DNA of 64,000 nucleotides from Pseudomonas sp. HN11 (GTDB lineage Bacteria; Pseudomonadota; Gammaproteobacteria; Pseudomonadales; Pseudomonadaceae), in assembly GCF_021390155.1 (NCBI RefSeq), contig NZ_CP089985.1:1-64000 (forward strand). The letters are read 5' to 3'. Within the stretch, counting starts at the first letter, position 1. Each line of letters starts with the position of its first letter. The notes beneath the pieces are model-generated. The model saw nothing but the letters and a program-made list of their open reading frames with translations. It searched no databases and was not told the DNA's origin. Position numbers and translations under genes: made by a program. Shown in pieces: positions 33,558 through 44,140 of this stretch.

Positions 33558-34706
33558 ATGAAAATCACCAAACTGACGACCTTTATCGTCCCGCCGCGCT
33601 GGTGCTTCCTCAAGGTCGAAACCGACCAAGGCGTGACCGGCTGGGGTGAGCCCGTGGTCGAGGGCCGCGCTCACACTGTGGCGGCTGCTGTTGAAGAACT
33701 GTCCGACTACCTGATCGGCAAAGACCCACGCAATATCGAAGACATCTGGACCGTGCTCTATCGCGGCGGCTTCTACCGTGGCGGCGCGGTGCACATGAGC
33801 GCCCTCGCCGGCATCGACCAGGCGCTGTGGGACATCAAGGGCAAGGCCCTCGGTGTGTCGGTCAGCGACCTGCTCGGTGGCCAGGTGCGCGACAAGATCC
33901 GCGTGTACTCGTGGATTGGCGGCGACCGCCCTGCCGACACTGCCCGTGCCGCCAAAGAAGCGGTGGCCCGTGGTTTCACGGCGGTAAAAATGAACGGCAC
34001 CGAAGAACTGCAGTTCGTCGACAGCTTCGAAAAAGTCGACCTGGCCCTGGCCAACGTCGCCGCCGTACGTGATGCGGTGGGCCCCAACGTCGGCATCGGC
34101 GTCGACTTCCATGGCCGCGTGCATAAGCCCATGGCCAAGGTGCTGATGAAAGAGCTGGACCCGTACAAGCTGATGTTTATCGAAGAGCCGGTCCTCAGCG
34201 AAAACTACGAAGCGCTGAAAGAGCTGGCGCCGCTGACCAGCACGCCGATTGCCCTGGGCGAGCGCCTGTTCTCGCGTTGGGACTTCAAGCGCGTGCTCAG
34301 CGAAGGCTACGTCGACATCATCCAGCCGGATGCCTCCCACGCCGGCGGCATCACCGAAACCCGCAAGATCGCCAACATGGCCGAAGCCTACGACGTGGCC
34401 CTGGCCCTGCACTGCCCGCTCGGCCCGATTGCCCTGGCGGCGTGCCTGCAATTGGATGCGGTTTGCTACAACGCGTTTATCCAGGAGCAAAGCCTGGGCA
34501 TTCACTACAACGAGAGCAATGACCTGCTCGATTACGTGCGCGACCCGGGCGTGTTCGACTATGACCAGGGCTTCGTGAAGATCCCCAACGGGCCGGGCCT
34601 GGGCATCGAGATCAACGAGGAATACGTGATCGAGCGCGCGGCCATCGGCCACCGTTGGCGCAACCCGATCTGGCGGCATGCCGACGGCAGCTTCGCCGAG
34701 TGGTAA
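33558..34706 (+). CDS. dgoD: D-galactonate dehydratase
   Basis: Enolase-superfamily (mandelate racemase subgroup) enzyme that dehydrates D-galactonate to 2-dehydro-3-deoxy-D-galactonate, the first step of the pathway. The 382-residue protein shows the metal-ligand strand region [30 protein letters not shown] and [12 protein letters not shown], and the catalytic-His segment [14 protein letters not shown]. It lies 48 bp after dgoA with AAGAGAG upstream of the ATG. Confidence 0.96.
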   Translation: MKITKLTTFIVPPRWCFLKVETDQGVTGWGEPVVEGRAHTVAAAVEELSDYLIGKDPRNIEDIWTVLYRGGFYRGGAVHMSALAGIDQALWDIKGKALGVSVSDLLGGQVRDKIRVYSWIGGDRPADTARAAKEAVARGFTAVKMNGTEELQFVDSFEKVDLALANVAAVRDAVGPNVGIGVDFHGRVHKPMAKVLMKELDPYKLMFIEEPVLSENYEALKELAPLTSTPIALGERLFSRWDFKRVLSEGYVDIIQPDASHAGGITETRKIANMAEAYDVALALHCPLGPIALAACLQLDAVCYNAFIQEQSLGIHYNESNDLLDYVRDPGVFDYDQGFVKIPNGPGLGIEINEEYVIERAAIGHRWRNPIWRHADGSFAEW

Positions 34707-34712
34707 GCGCCC

Positions 34713-34741
34713 TGTAGGAGCCGGGATGCCGGCTCCTGCAA
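34713..34741. repeat. REP-like hairpin
   Basis: TGTAGGAGCCGG...CCGGCTCCTGCA hairpin in the 68-bp gap between dgoD and the transporter gene. It may stabilise the dgoD end of the message or lower expression of the transporter. Confidence 0.7.
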
Positions 34742-34747
34742 GCCCTC

Positions 34748-34765
34748 AACAAACATAAGAAGAGG
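34748..34765 (+). promoter_or_regulatory. A-rich leader resembling a Crc/Hfq target
   Basis: AACAAACATAAGAAGAGG directly precedes the transporter start. A-rich triplet repeats over the ribosome-binding site are the hallmark of Hfq/Crc catabolite-repression targets in Pseudomonas. Only sequence resemblance is claimed. Confidence 0.4.
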
Positions 34766-34774
34766 CAACCCCCC

Positions 34775-36091
34775 ATGCACCCTGAATCCTTCACCGGGCA
34801 GGCTTCTTTAGTCACGCCTACCAGAAAGCGTTTCTTCATCATGGTGCTGCTGTTTATCACCGTGGTGATCAACTACCTCGACCGCAGCAACCTGTCCATC
34901 GCTGCCCCGGCCCTGACCAGCGAACTAGGGATCGACCCGGTGCACGTCGGGCTGATTTTCTCCGCGTTCGGTTGGACCTACGCCGCCATGCAGATCCCCG
35001 GTGGCTGGCTGGTGGACCGCGTGCCGCCGCGCATTCTCTATACGGCGGCGCTGCTGCTATGGTCCATCGCCACCGTCATGCTCGGCTTCGCCGCCAGCTT
35101 TATCGCGCTGTTCGTGCTGCGCATGGCAGTGGGTGCATTGGAAGCCCCGGCGTATCCGATCAACAGCCGCGTGGTCACCACTTGGTTTCCCGAGCGCGAG
35201 CGCGCAACAGCGATTGGCGTCTACACCTCCGGGCAGTTTGTCGGGCTGGCATTCCTCACGCCGGTACTGGCTTGGCTGCAACATGCATTCGGCTGGCACA
35301 TGGTGTTTGTCGCGACCGGTGGCGTGGGGATTGTGTGGGCGGTGATCTGGTACGCGGTGTACCGCGAGCCGAAGGATTTCAAAGGCGCGAACGCCGCTGA
35401 AATCGACCTGATCCGTGAAGGCGGCGGCCTGGTGGACATGCAGGAAAAAACCGCCAAGGCGCCGTTCAGTTGGGTCGACCTGGGCATCGTGTTGAGCAAG
35501 CGTAAACTCTGGGGCATCTACCTGGGGCAGTTCTGCCTGAACTCCACGCTGTGGTTCTTCCTGACGTGGTTCCCGACCTACCTGGTGAAGTATCGCGGCA
35601 TGGACTTCATCAAGTCTGGCCTGCTGGCGTCGTTGCCATTTCTCGCGGCGTTTGTCGGCGTGCTGTGTTCCGGGATCTTTTCCGACTGGCTGATTCGTCG
35701 CGGCGCGTCGGTGGGCTTTGCGCGCAAGTTGCCGATCATCGGCGGGCTGCTGATCTCCACGGCGATCATCGGCGCCAACTATGTGGACTCGACGGCGTGG
35801 GTGATTGCGTTCCTGGCGGTGGCATTTTTTGGCAACGGGCTGGCGTCGATTACCTGGTCGCTGGTCTCGACCCTGGCACCTGCCCGCTTGTTGGGGCTGA
35901 CCGGTGGGGTGTTCAACTTCATCGGCAACCTGTCGGCGATTGCCACGCCGATCGTGATTGGCTTTTTGGCCAGTGGTGACTCGTTCGCGCCGGCGATTAC
36001 CTATATCGCGGTGCTGGCGTTGCTCGGGGCGCTCTCTTACGTGCTGCTGGTCGGTAAGGTCGAGCGCATCGAGTTGAATGAAAAGCCTTAG
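34775..36091 (+). CDS. MFS transporter, probable D-galactonate permease
   Basis: Major-facilitator permease of 438 residues with 12 expected helices, of the anion:cation symporter (ACS) subgroup: VVINYLDRSNLSIAAPAL after the first helix and the GGWLVDRVPPR loop between helices 2 and 3. Placement after dgoK-dgoA-dgoD makes D-galactonate (or a related hexonate) the probable substrate. Confidence 0.9.
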   Translation: MHPESFTGQASLVTPTRKRFFIMVLLFITVVINYLDRSNLSIAAPALTSELGIDPVHVGLIFSAFGWTYAAMQIPGGWLVDRVPPRILYTAALLLWSIATVMLGFAASFIALFVLRMAVGALEAPAYPINSRVVTTWFPERERATAIGVYTSGQFVGLAFLTPVLAWLQHAFGWHMVFVATGGVGIVWAVIWYAVYREPKDFKGANAAEIDLIREGGGLVDMQEKTAKAPFSWVDLGIVLSKRKLWGIYLGQFCLNSTLWFFLTWFPTYLVKYRGMDFIKSGLLASLPFLAAFVGVLCSGIFSDWLIRRGASVGFARKLPIIGGLLISTAIIGANYVDSTAWVIAFLAVAFFGNGLASITWSLVSTLAPARLLGLTGGVFNFIGNLSAIATPIVIGFLASGDSFAPAITYIAVLALLGALSYVLLVGKVERIELNEKP

Positions 36092-36206
36092 TTGAGCACA
36101 CCGTCCAGAATCTCATAGACAATGCCCGTACCTCGCCAAGCATCAGCACGCCAAGGCCAGCAATCACGGAGTTGGGCATTTTCACCGGACATTCCTCAGG
36201 GCACAC

Positions 36207-36241
36207 ACAAAAGGGATTTCGAACGCGGTTCGAAATCCCTT
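36207..36241 (-). terminator. Perfect hairpin terminator after trpA
   Basis: A 14-bp perfect stem (AAGGGATTTCGAAC / GTTCGAAATCCCTT) with 3-nt loop lies 77 bp past trpA. On the minus strand it is followed by TTTTGTGTG, so leftward termination of trpBA is most likely. It also stands at the end of the rightward dgo operon. The rest of the 226-bp gap between the MFS gene and trpA shows nothing recognisable. Confidence 0.8.
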
Positions 36242-36317
36242 GGTCTTGTTGTTTGGGCTATGCCCGCACGGGTTGATTCCTCTGTATCAGGAACTTTACC
36301 TACCGGTTACGCAGGCC

Positions 36318-37126
36318 TTACTGACGGGCGTTACGCACGCCTTCCGACAATGCCGCGCACAGGCTCAACACACCGTCGATGGCTTGCTGGTCATTCTTGG
36401 CATTGGCGATGTGATCGATCAGTGCCGAGCCCACCACCACACCGTCCGCCAAACGCGCGATCGCCGCGGCCTGCTCCGGCGTGCGGATACCAAAACCGAT
36501 GCTGATCGGCAGGTCGGTATGGCGGCGCAGGCGGGTCACGGCTTCTTCGACGTGCTCCAGGGTCGCGGCCCCGGCACCGGTCACACCGGCCACCGACACG
36601 TAGTACACAAAGCCCGAGCTGCCATTCAGTACCGTCGGCAGGCGCACATCGTCGGTGGTCGGCGTGGTCAGGCGAATGAAGTCGATACCTGCCGCCTGGG
36701 CCGGGTCGCACAGTTCGCCGTTATGCTCGGGCGGCATGTCGACCACGATCAGGCCGTCCACGCCGGCTTCCTTGGCGTCGGCGATGAACTGCGGCACGCC
36801 GTATTTGTGGATCGGGTTGAAGTAACCCATCAACACCAGCGGCGTGTCGTTGTTGTCTTCGCGGAACTCGCGAACCATCTGCAGGGTTTTCAACAGATTC
36901 TGCTTGGCTTCCAGCGCACGGATGTTGGCCAGTTGGATGGCCGGGCCGTCGGCCATCGGATCGGTGAAGGGCATGCCCAGCTCGATCACGTCGGCGCCAG
37001 CAGCGGGCAAGCCCTTGAGGATTGCCAGCGAGGTGTCATAGCCAGGGTCGCCGGCGGTTACGAAGGTCACCAGGGCGGCGCGGTTCTGTTCTTTAAGCTG
37101 TGCGAAGCGGGTTTGCAGGCGGCTCA

Positions 37127-37127
<1 letters not shown>
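36318..37127 (-). CDS. trpA: Tryptophan synthase alpha subunit
   Basis: Cleaves indole-3-glycerol phosphate to indole, which is channelled to TrpB. The 269-residue TIM barrel has the signature [16 protein letters not shown] with the catalytic Glu and Asp regions and the [10 protein letters not shown] phosphate region. Its start overlaps the trpB stop by one base, so trpBA are coupled. Confidence 0.97.
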
Positions 37128-38428
<1,301 letters not shown>

Positions 38429-38478
38429 CTACTCTGAAAACCGATAAGATCGCCGTAACCTGTCAGGAAAACTCACAG

Positions 38479-39375
38479 ATGAGCCGAGACCTTCCCCCCC
38501 TCAATGCCCTGCGTGCCTTTGAAGCCACTGCACGATTGAACAGCGTCAGCCAGGCTGCCGATCAGCTGCACGTGACCCATGGTGCCGTCAGCCGGCAGTT
38601 GAAGGTACTGGAGGAGCATCTGGGCATTAGTTTGTTCGTCAAGGACGGGCGCGGCCTTAAACTCACAGATTCGGGCGTTCGACTGCGGGATGCCAGCGCC
38701 GAGGCCTTCGAGCGGTTAAGGGATGTGTGCGCCGAGTTGACTCAGGCCAGCGCCGATGCGCCTTTCGTGCTGGGATGCTCTGGCAGCCTGCTGGCGCGCT
38801 GGTTGATTCCGCGCCTGGGCCGCTTGAACGCGGACTTGCCGGACCTGCGCCTGCACCTGTCGGCGGGTGATGGTGATCTGGACCCGCGCCGCCCAGGCCT
38901 GGACGCACTGTTGGTATTCGCTGAACCGCCGTGGCCGGCGGATATGCAGGTGTATGAGCTGGCCAGTGAACGCATCGGCGCGGTGATGAGCCCGCGCTTT
39001 GCCGGCTATGAACGCTTGCGCGAGGCGCCCGCCGAGGCTTTGTGTGGTGAAAAGCTGTTGCACACCACGTCACGCCCGCAAGCCTGGCCCAGTTGGGCGA
39101 CGCAGCACGACATCGAGCCCGGCGCGTTGAAACACGGCCAGGGGTTTGAGCATTTGTATTATTTGCTGGAGGCGGCAGTGGCGGGCTTGGGCGTGGCGAT
39201 TGCCCCGCAACCGTTGGTGGCCGAGGATTTGCGTGCGGGTCGCCTGGTGGCGCCGTGGGGTTTCAGCGAAACCCCGGCGCACCTGGCGCTTTGGCTGCCC
39301 AAGCGCGCCGCAGATGGGCGCGCCGGGCAACTGGCGCAATGGCTCAAGGCTGAGCTACTGCGCGAACCCGTTTAA
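38479..39375 (+). CDS. trpI: LysR-type activator TrpI
   Basis: LysR-type regulator of 298 residues, with the winged helix near the N-terminus ([37 protein letters not shown]) and an effector-binding domain after about 90. Its divergent position to trpBA is diagnostic for TrpI, which responds to indole-3-glycerol phosphate. Its stop codon overlaps the end of the convergent DUF883 gene. Confidence 0.93.
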   Translation: MSRDLPPLNALRAFEATARLNSVSQAADQLHVTHGAVSRQLKVLEEHLGISLFVKDGRGLKLTDSGVRLRDASAEAFERLRDVCAELTQASADAPFVLGCSGSLLARWLIPRLGRLNADLPDLRLHLSAGDGDLDPRRPGLDALLVFAEPPWPADMQVYELASERIGAVMSPRFAGYERLREAPAEALCGEKLLHTTSRPQAWPSWATQHDIEPGALKHGQGFEHLYYLLEAAVAGLGVAIAPQPLVAEDLRAGRLVAPWGFSETPAHLALWLPKRAADGRAGQLAQWLKAELLREPV

Positions 39376-39698
39376 TCGCCGCGTTTGCACAGCAGATAAG
39401 CCGCGAGCAGGCCCAGCGCACCGACAGCAACGCCGGCTGTTGTCCATGGGTGCTCTTGCGCGTAGTCCCGGGTTGCAACACCGGTTTCGCGGAGTTTGAC
39501 TTTGCTTTCTTCGTAGGCATCGCTGATCAGGTGACGGGAGTGCCTGAGGGCATTCTCGGCATTGCTTTTCAGGGCCTTCAAGGTTTTGCGCGACTCGTCG
39601 GATGCATCGTCCTTGAGACTTTCCAGAGACTTGAGCAGGCTCGAAATCTCGGCTTCCATGCTTTCCAGCGACGCTTTGCGTAAAGAAGTGTTGGCCAT
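39372..39698 (-). CDS. DUF883 family membrane-anchored protein (YqjD/ElaB type)
   Basis: A 108-residue protein with a long helical, charged N-terminal part (about 5-75), then the family motif [25 protein letters not shown] that forms a single C-terminal membrane helix, ending in CKRGD. E. coli relatives bind ribosomes in stationary phase; the role here is inferred only. Its terminal codons overlap those of trpI in the convergent direction. Confidence 0.9.
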   Translation of the reverse strand: MANTSLRKASLESMEAEISSLLKSLESLKDDASDESRKTLKALKSNAENALRHSRHLISDAYEESKVKLRETGVATRDYAQEHPWTTAGVAVGALGLLAAYLLCKRGD

Positions 39699-39852
39699 GT
39701 GGACTCTCCTGAAGTGATTGAGTGGCGTGTGTAAATACCGACTGCGGCCGTTTCAGAAAGTGCAGTAAATCTGAACTTTCGGGTACGAACAGTCGCCAGA
39801 AGCAGTACGAACATTGACTGCTACGCTCACTAGAGACCACAGGAGAAACGCC

Positions 39853-40068
39853 ATGTCTGATCATCACACGTACAAGAAAGTCGAACTGGTTGGTTCGTCG
39901 ACCACCAGCATTGATGACGCCATCAACAATGCCATCGCCGAAGCCAACAAGAGCATCAAGCACCTTGAGTGGTTTGAAGTGACTGAAACACGGGGCCATA
40001 TCGAGAATGGCAAGGTCGCGCACTATCAGGTCACCCTCAAGGTAGGGTTCCGAATTGCCAGTAGTTGA
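39853..40068 (+). CDS. Dodecin, flavin-storing protein
   Basis: A 71-residue dodecin, a dodecameric hollow-sphere protein that binds flavins. The pattern [20 protein letters not shown], then [30 protein letters not shown], contains the Trp of the flavin-stacking site. The ATG at 39853 follows AGGAG; an in-frame ATG 39 bp earlier is not used by the family. Confidence 0.93.
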   Translation: MSDHHTYKKVELVGSSTTSIDDAINNAIAEANKSIKHLEWFEVTETRGHIENGKVAHYQVTLKVGFRIASS

Positions 40069-40184
40069 TCGCATCGGTTGAACTTTGTCGGCTGGCCGAT
40101 TGCCATAACCTGCGCTACAACCAATGGGTGCCGATGCCACAAGCGTCGGCACGCTCTTTTCGATCAGCGCAAGGAAAGTAACGG

Positions 40185-40412
40185 ATGAAGAAGTTCCTGT
40201 TAGCGGTAGGTTTGTTGAGCATTGCAGGCACGGCCCTGGCGGCGGGCAAGCCTTGTGAAGAGCTGAAAAGCGAAATCGCAGCGAAAATCGACGCCAAGGG
40301 GGCTTCGGGCTATTCGCTGGAAGTGGTGGATAAAGGCGCTACACCGAGCGATCACACCCTGGTCGGCACCTGTGAGGGTGGCACCAAGGAAATTGCCTAC
40401 AAGCGCGGTTGA
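40185..40412 (+). CDS. DUF1161 family periplasmic protein, copy 1
   Basis: Small 75-residue exported protein with signal peptide (MKKFLLAVGLLSIAGTALA). The mature part has two cysteines (KPCEELKSEI, GTCEGGTKEI), probably a disulfide. Function unknown. A paralogue lies at 42286. It is followed by a strong bidirectional terminator. Confidence 0.9.
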   Translation: MKKFLLAVGLLSIAGTALAAGKPCEELKSEIAAKIDAKGASGYSLEVVDKGATPSDHTLVGTCEGGTKEIAYKRG

Positions 40413-40428
40413 TCCGTGTTGCGGACAT

Positions 40429-40460
40429 AAAAAAACCGACGCAAAGGCGTCGGTTTTTTT
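40429..40460. terminator. Bidirectional terminator
   Basis: Stem CCGACGC / GCGTCGG with 4-nt loop, flanked by A-run and T-run, between the convergent DUF1161 gene and the flavin oxidoreductase gene. Confidence 0.92.
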
Positions 40461-40474
40461 CGCTCGAGAGGTTT

Positions 40475-41476
40475 TTAGCCCTTCATTACCTGCGCCAGCA
40501 GCTCGTAGGAATGAATCCGGTCGGCGTGTTCGTACAGGTCGCTGGTGAAGATCAACTCGTCGGCGCCGGTCTGCTCGATCAGTACTTCCAGTTTGGCGCG
40601 GATCTTCGCCGGGCTGCCGACCATGGCCAGGCCGAGGAAGCTGCCGACGGCGTCTTTTTCATGGGGCAGCCACAGGCCGTCCATGGTTTTGACCGGTGGG
40701 CGCTGCACCAGGCTCTGCCCGCGCATCAGCGCGAGAATGCGTTGGTACACAGAGGTGGCCAGGTAGTCGGCCTGTTCATCGGTGTCCGCTGCAACCAGAG
40801 GAATACCCAGCATCACGTAGGGTTTGTCCAGCACAGCCGAGGGCTTGAAATGGTTGCGGTAGACGCGAATCGCCTCATGCATCAGGCGCGGTGCGAAATG
40901 CGAGGCAAAGGCGTAGGGCAAGCCGCGCTCACCGGCCAGTTGCGCACTGAACAGGCTGGAACCCAGCAGCCAGACGGGCACGTTGGTGCCAGTGCCAGGT
41001 ACCGCTATGATCCGTTGGTCGGGTGTGCGTGGGCCGAGGTAGGCCATCAGCTCGGCCACATCCTCCGGAAACTCATCCGCACTGCCGGAACGTTCACGGC
41101 GCAGGGCGCGAGCAGTCATCTGATCGGAGCCGGGCGCGCGGCCCAGGCCCAGGTCGATACGGCCGGGATAGAGACTTTCCAGGGTGCCGAACTGCTCGGC
41201 GATCACCAGCGGTGCGTGGTTGGGCAGCATCACGCCACCGGAACCGACGCGAATGGTCGAGGTGCCGCCAGCCAAGTAACCCAACAGAACCGAGGTGGCT
41301 GAACTGGCGATGCCGTCCATGTTGTGGTGTTCAGCTACCCAAAAACGGTTGTAGCCAAATTTTTCCACATGCTGGGCCAGGTCCAGGGAGTTGCGCAGCG
41401 ACTCTGCCGCGCTGCCGTTGGCACGCACGGGCACCAGGTCGAGGGTCGAGAACTTTACATCGGACAGCGATTTCAT
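40475..41476 (-). CDS. LLM-class flavin-dependent oxidoreductase
   Basis: Luciferase-like monooxygenase of 333 residues, of the MsnO8/YhbW subgroup. Typical blocks are [39 protein letters not shown] and LGLGRAPG near 100. Substrate unknown. The start at 41476 ([16 protein letters not shown]) is the family start; the frame extends upstream without support. It is divergent from the OsmC-type gene. Confidence 0.9.
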   Translation of the reverse strand: MKSLSDVKFSTLDLVPVRANGSAAESLRNSLDLAQHVEKFGYNRFWVAEHHNMDGIASSATSVLLGYLAGGTSTIRVGSGGVMLPNHAPLVIAEQFGTLESLYPGRIDLGLGRAPGSDQMTARALRRERSGSADEFPEDVAELMAYLGPRTPDQRIIAVPGTGTNVPVWLLGSSLFSAQLAGERGLPYAFASHFAPRLMHEAIRVYRNHFKPSAVLDKPYVMLGIPLVAADTDEQADYLATSVYQRILALMRGQSLVQRPPVKTMDGLWLPHEKDAVGSFLGLAMVGSPAKIRAKLEVLIEQTGADELIFTSDLYEHADRIHSYELLAQVMKG

Positions 41477-41692
41477 AAGCCTGCTTCTCCAATAGGGGTG
41501 CAGGCTTCTTAGACGAACCAAAACCTGCCGCTTCATATGCATACCTATGCAATGAGGGCATATACCCGAGATTCAATAGCGACTCGGGAAATTTCCTACT
41601 TGGCTGCTAGGTTTTTCTTACGAATGAACTTTGCCTGGTCGACTATCCTCAGAACCCTTACTGACGCAATACCACCGTTCGAGGAGACCGCT

Positions 41693-42124
41693 ATGAGTAT
41701 CGTTAAAAAAGCATCCGCGCATTGGGAAGGTGATCTGAAGACTGGCCTGGGTTCCATTTCCACGGAAACCGGCGTCCTGCGTGAAGCGCCCTACGGCTTC
41801 AAGGCGCGTTTCGAGGGTGGCAAAGGCACCAACCCGGAAGAGTTGATCGGTGCGGCCCACGCCGGCTGTTTCTCCATGGCCTTTTCCATGATTCTCGGCG
41901 ATGCCGGGCTCAAGGCTGACAGCATCGACACCCAGGCCGAGGTGACTCTGGATCAAGTCGAGGGCGGTTTTGCTATCACCGCTGTGCACTTGATCCTCAA
42001 GGCCAAAATTCCCGGCGCGAGCCAGGCACAGTTCGATGAATTGAGCAAAAAGGCCAAGGAAGGGTGCCCGGTGTCCAAGGTGTTAAATGCGACCATCACC
42101 CTGGATGGCACCCTCGTAAACTGA
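41693..42124 (+). CDS. OsmC-type peroxiredoxin
   Basis: Thiol peroxidase of 143 residues that reduces organic hydroperoxides. The first catalytic cysteine is in GAAHAGCFSMAFS and the second in AKEGCPVSKVLNA, the OsmC pair. The ATG at 41693 is preceded by GAGGAGA. Sequence features fit the OsmC rather than the Ohr branch. Confidence 0.92.
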   Translation: MSIVKKASAHWEGDLKTGLGSISTETGVLREAPYGFKARFEGGKGTNPEELIGAAHAGCFSMAFSMILGDAGLKADSIDTQAEVTLDQVEGGFAITAVHLILKAKIPGASQAQFDELSKKAKEGCPVSKVLNATITLDGTLVN

Positions 42125-42135
42125 CCCCGCTATAC

Positions 42136-42165
42136 CTGTAGGAGCCGGCAAGCCAGCTCCTACAG
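42136..42165. repeat. REP-like hairpin
   Basis: CTGTAGGAGC and GCTCCTACAG arms with a 10-nt centre just after the OsmC gene; it could also act as its transcript end. The remaining gap to 42285 shows no gene. Confidence 0.8.
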
Positions 42166-42285
42166 TGGTCTTTGGGGCGGCTAAAACATCTGCTTTAAAT
42201 CAGAACTCGTGTTTTGTAAGTGTGGTCCTATTACCATGCAGCCTAGGCGCACACCCGTGCGCAATGCATTCAGGGAGCTTCACAC

Positions 42286-42525
42286 ATGAAACGTTTTGCC
42301 TTGGCGATCATCTGCGGTGTATTGGCCACATCGGCCGTGGCCGCTCCAAAAGATTGTGAAGAGCTCAGGAAAGAGATTGAGGTCAAGATCCAGGCGAATG
42401 CGGTTCCGTCCTACACTCTGGAAATCGTCAGCAAGGAAGAAGCCGACAAGCACGACAGCGCCATGGTCGTCGGCAGTTGTGAGAACGGCACCAAGGCCAT
42501 CGTTTACCAGAAAAACAACGACTGA
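42286..42525 (+). CDS. DUF1161 family periplasmic protein, copy 2
   Basis: A 79-residue paralogue of the protein at 40185, with signal peptide (MKRFALAIICGVLATSAVA) and the same two-cysteine layout (KDCEELRKEI, GSCENGTKAI). Function unknown. Its stop codon directly abuts the end of the convergent lipoprotein gene. Confidence 0.9.
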   Translation: MKRFALAIICGVLATSAVAAPKDCEELRKEIEVKIQANAVPSYTLEIVSKEEADKHDSAMVVGSCENGTKAIVYQKNND

Positions 42526-42948
42526 TCAGATGCAGTTAACGCTGCGTTCCTCCGCGAGCAGTCGGCGCGCTGAGTCATACAACCGGATATTCGGCGTGAA
42601 GGCCAGCGAGCGTCCTTCCAGCACATAGCGCTGGCCGGCCTGGAAGTGGTCGTATTCCAGCGTCATGAAGCAGGTGCGATACATCATCTGGCTGAGTCCG
42701 CCCAAACCGCCGCCGGCCGGGACTTCAAAATCAAAGCGCACCATCAGTTCGTGATGGCCGGGCGGGAATTGGAAGAAACGTCCGTCATCCAGGTTCTTGC
42801 CGTCCAGGCGCTGCGCCATGACCAACTTGGAGCCCGGTGTCGGCGTGGTGAAATCGACCCAGGCTTGCTGTGGATCCGCCGGTGGCACTGGCGTGATGGT
42901 GCAGGCACCGAGGAACAGGGCGGCAACGGGAAGCAAAAGCTGGCGCAT
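42526..42948 (-). CDS. Conserved lipoprotein of unknown function
   Basis: A 140-residue outer-envelope lipoprotein with lipobox LGAC (Cys16). The mature domain includes GRFFQFPPGHHELMVRF and a segment TCFMTLEYDHFQAGQRY, suggesting a small beta-rich fold. The ATG at 42948 is preferred over one 9 bp upstream because it gives a compact signal peptide. No function is claimed. Confidence 0.78.
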   Translation of the reverse strand: MRQLLLPVAALFLGACTITPVPPADPQQAWVDFTTPTPGSKLVMAQRLDGKNLDDGRFFQFPPGHHELMVRFDFEVPAGGGLGGLSQMMYRTCFMTLEYDHFQAGQRYVLEGRSLAFTPNIRLYDSARRLLAEERSVNCI

Positions 42949-43090
42949 GGCGGGCACTCAATGGGAAGGAAGTATCGAGCCCGGCGCCGACGGCAGCAGA
43001 CTCCTTATGAGTATAAACACGTCATGCCATGGAAAAATTCCGCACAGGCGCGATAGTCTTGCGAGCAAATTACCCAGGAGCGGTCGGGGC

Positions 43091-44137
43091 ATGGTCAGGC
43101 GTTTTCTTCCAGGGTTGATGGTTGTGCTGCTCAGCGGCTGTTCCAGCGTCAGTTATTACCGTCAGTTAGCCGTCGGCCAATGGCAACTGCTACGCGCCCG
43201 AGAGCCGGTGACACAGGTCATTGCCGACCCTACTCGCCCACCGTTGTTGCGCGAACACCTGGCGCAATCACAAAAAGCGCGCACGTTCGCCAGTGAGCAT
43301 TTGCACCTGCCGGACAATCAAAGTTACAGGCTGTACGCGGATATCGGTCGGCCCTATGTGGTCTGGAATGTCTTCGCCACGCAGGAATTTTCCCTGTCCC
43401 CCGAAACCCATTGCTTCCCCATTGCCGGTTGTGTGGCCTATCGCGGCTACTACAACCAGGGTGCGGCGCGCGGTGAGGCGGCGTTGTTGAAACAGCGCGG
43501 CATGGATGTGTCGATCGGTGGCGTGGAGGCCTATTCCACCTTGGGCTGGTTCAACGACCCGATCATGAATTCGATGATGAACTGGGGCGATGAGCGCCTG
43601 GCCACTTTGATCTTCCATGAGCTGGCGCACCAGCGGTTTTATGTGAAGGACGACACCGAATTCAACGAGTCGTTTGCCAATTTCGTCGAGCAGGAAGGCA
43701 CGCGCCAATGGCGTGCTGCGCGGGGTCTGGCGCCGCAGAGCCTGTCGGCTTCGAAGCAGCGCGATCAGTTTATCCAGCTCGTTCTCGATACCCGGCAACG
43801 TTTGGAAAAAATCTACGCCCAACCTTTGGCCGCAGATGCGATGCGTCAGGCCAAGCTGGCCGAGTTCGAGCGTTTGCGCAGCGAATACCGACGACTGCGC
43901 GATAACCAGTGGGGCGCAGATAAACGGTATGACGCGTGGATCAACCAGCCCATGAACAACGCGCGATTGTTGCCGTTCGGGCTGTATGACCAGTGGGTGC
44001 CGGCGTTTGCAGCGTTGTTTGCGCAGGAAGGTGGGGATTGGGTGAGATTTTATAAAGCGGTGGAGAAGATGGGCGGCTTGCCGATTGACCAGCGTAAAGC
44101 CGCGCTGGCGCAGCTTCAGGTCGCGCCGCGCCCTTGA
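43091..44137 (+). CDS. Putative lipoprotein aminopeptidase (HELAH metallopeptidase)
   Basis: A 348-residue predicted lipoprotein (lipobox LLSGC, Cys17) of the putative bacterial aminopeptidase family. The zinc motif H176-E-L-A-H180 is followed by the downstream Glu in FNESFANFVEQEG, the expected third ligand. Substrate unknown; acts in the periplasm. The ATG at 43091 follows AGGAGCGG. The frame extends upstream only as an antisense of the neighbouring lipoprotein. Confidence 0.87.
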   Translation: MVRRFLPGLMVVLLSGCSSVSYYRQLAVGQWQLLRAREPVTQVIADPTRPPLLREHLAQSQKARTFASEHLHLPDNQSYRLYADIGRPYVVWNVFATQEFSLSPETHCFPIAGCVAYRGYYNQGAARGEAALLKQRGMDVSIGGVEAYSTLGWFNDPIMNSMMNWGDERLATLIFHELAHQRFYVKDDTEFNESFANFVEQEGTRQWRAARGLAPQSLSASKQRDQFIQLVLDTRQRLEKIYAQPLAADAMRQAKLAEFERLRSEYRRLRDNQWGADKRYDAWINQPMNNARLLPFGLYDQWVPAFAALFAQEGGDWVRFYKAVEKMGGLPIDQRKAALAQLQVAPRP

Positions 44138-44140
44138 GTG

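Noticed and set aside
35997..36206. 69-codon frame on the minus strand containing a hydrophobic stretch
   Set aside because: It largely overlaps the transporter gene on the other strand and lacks family support.
36207..36241. tRNA T-arm-like GGTTCGAAATCC sequence, possible tRNA remnant or att site
   Set aside because: The bases form a perfect 14-bp palindrome rather than a T-stem, no other tRNA arms are present, and it is better explained as a terminator.
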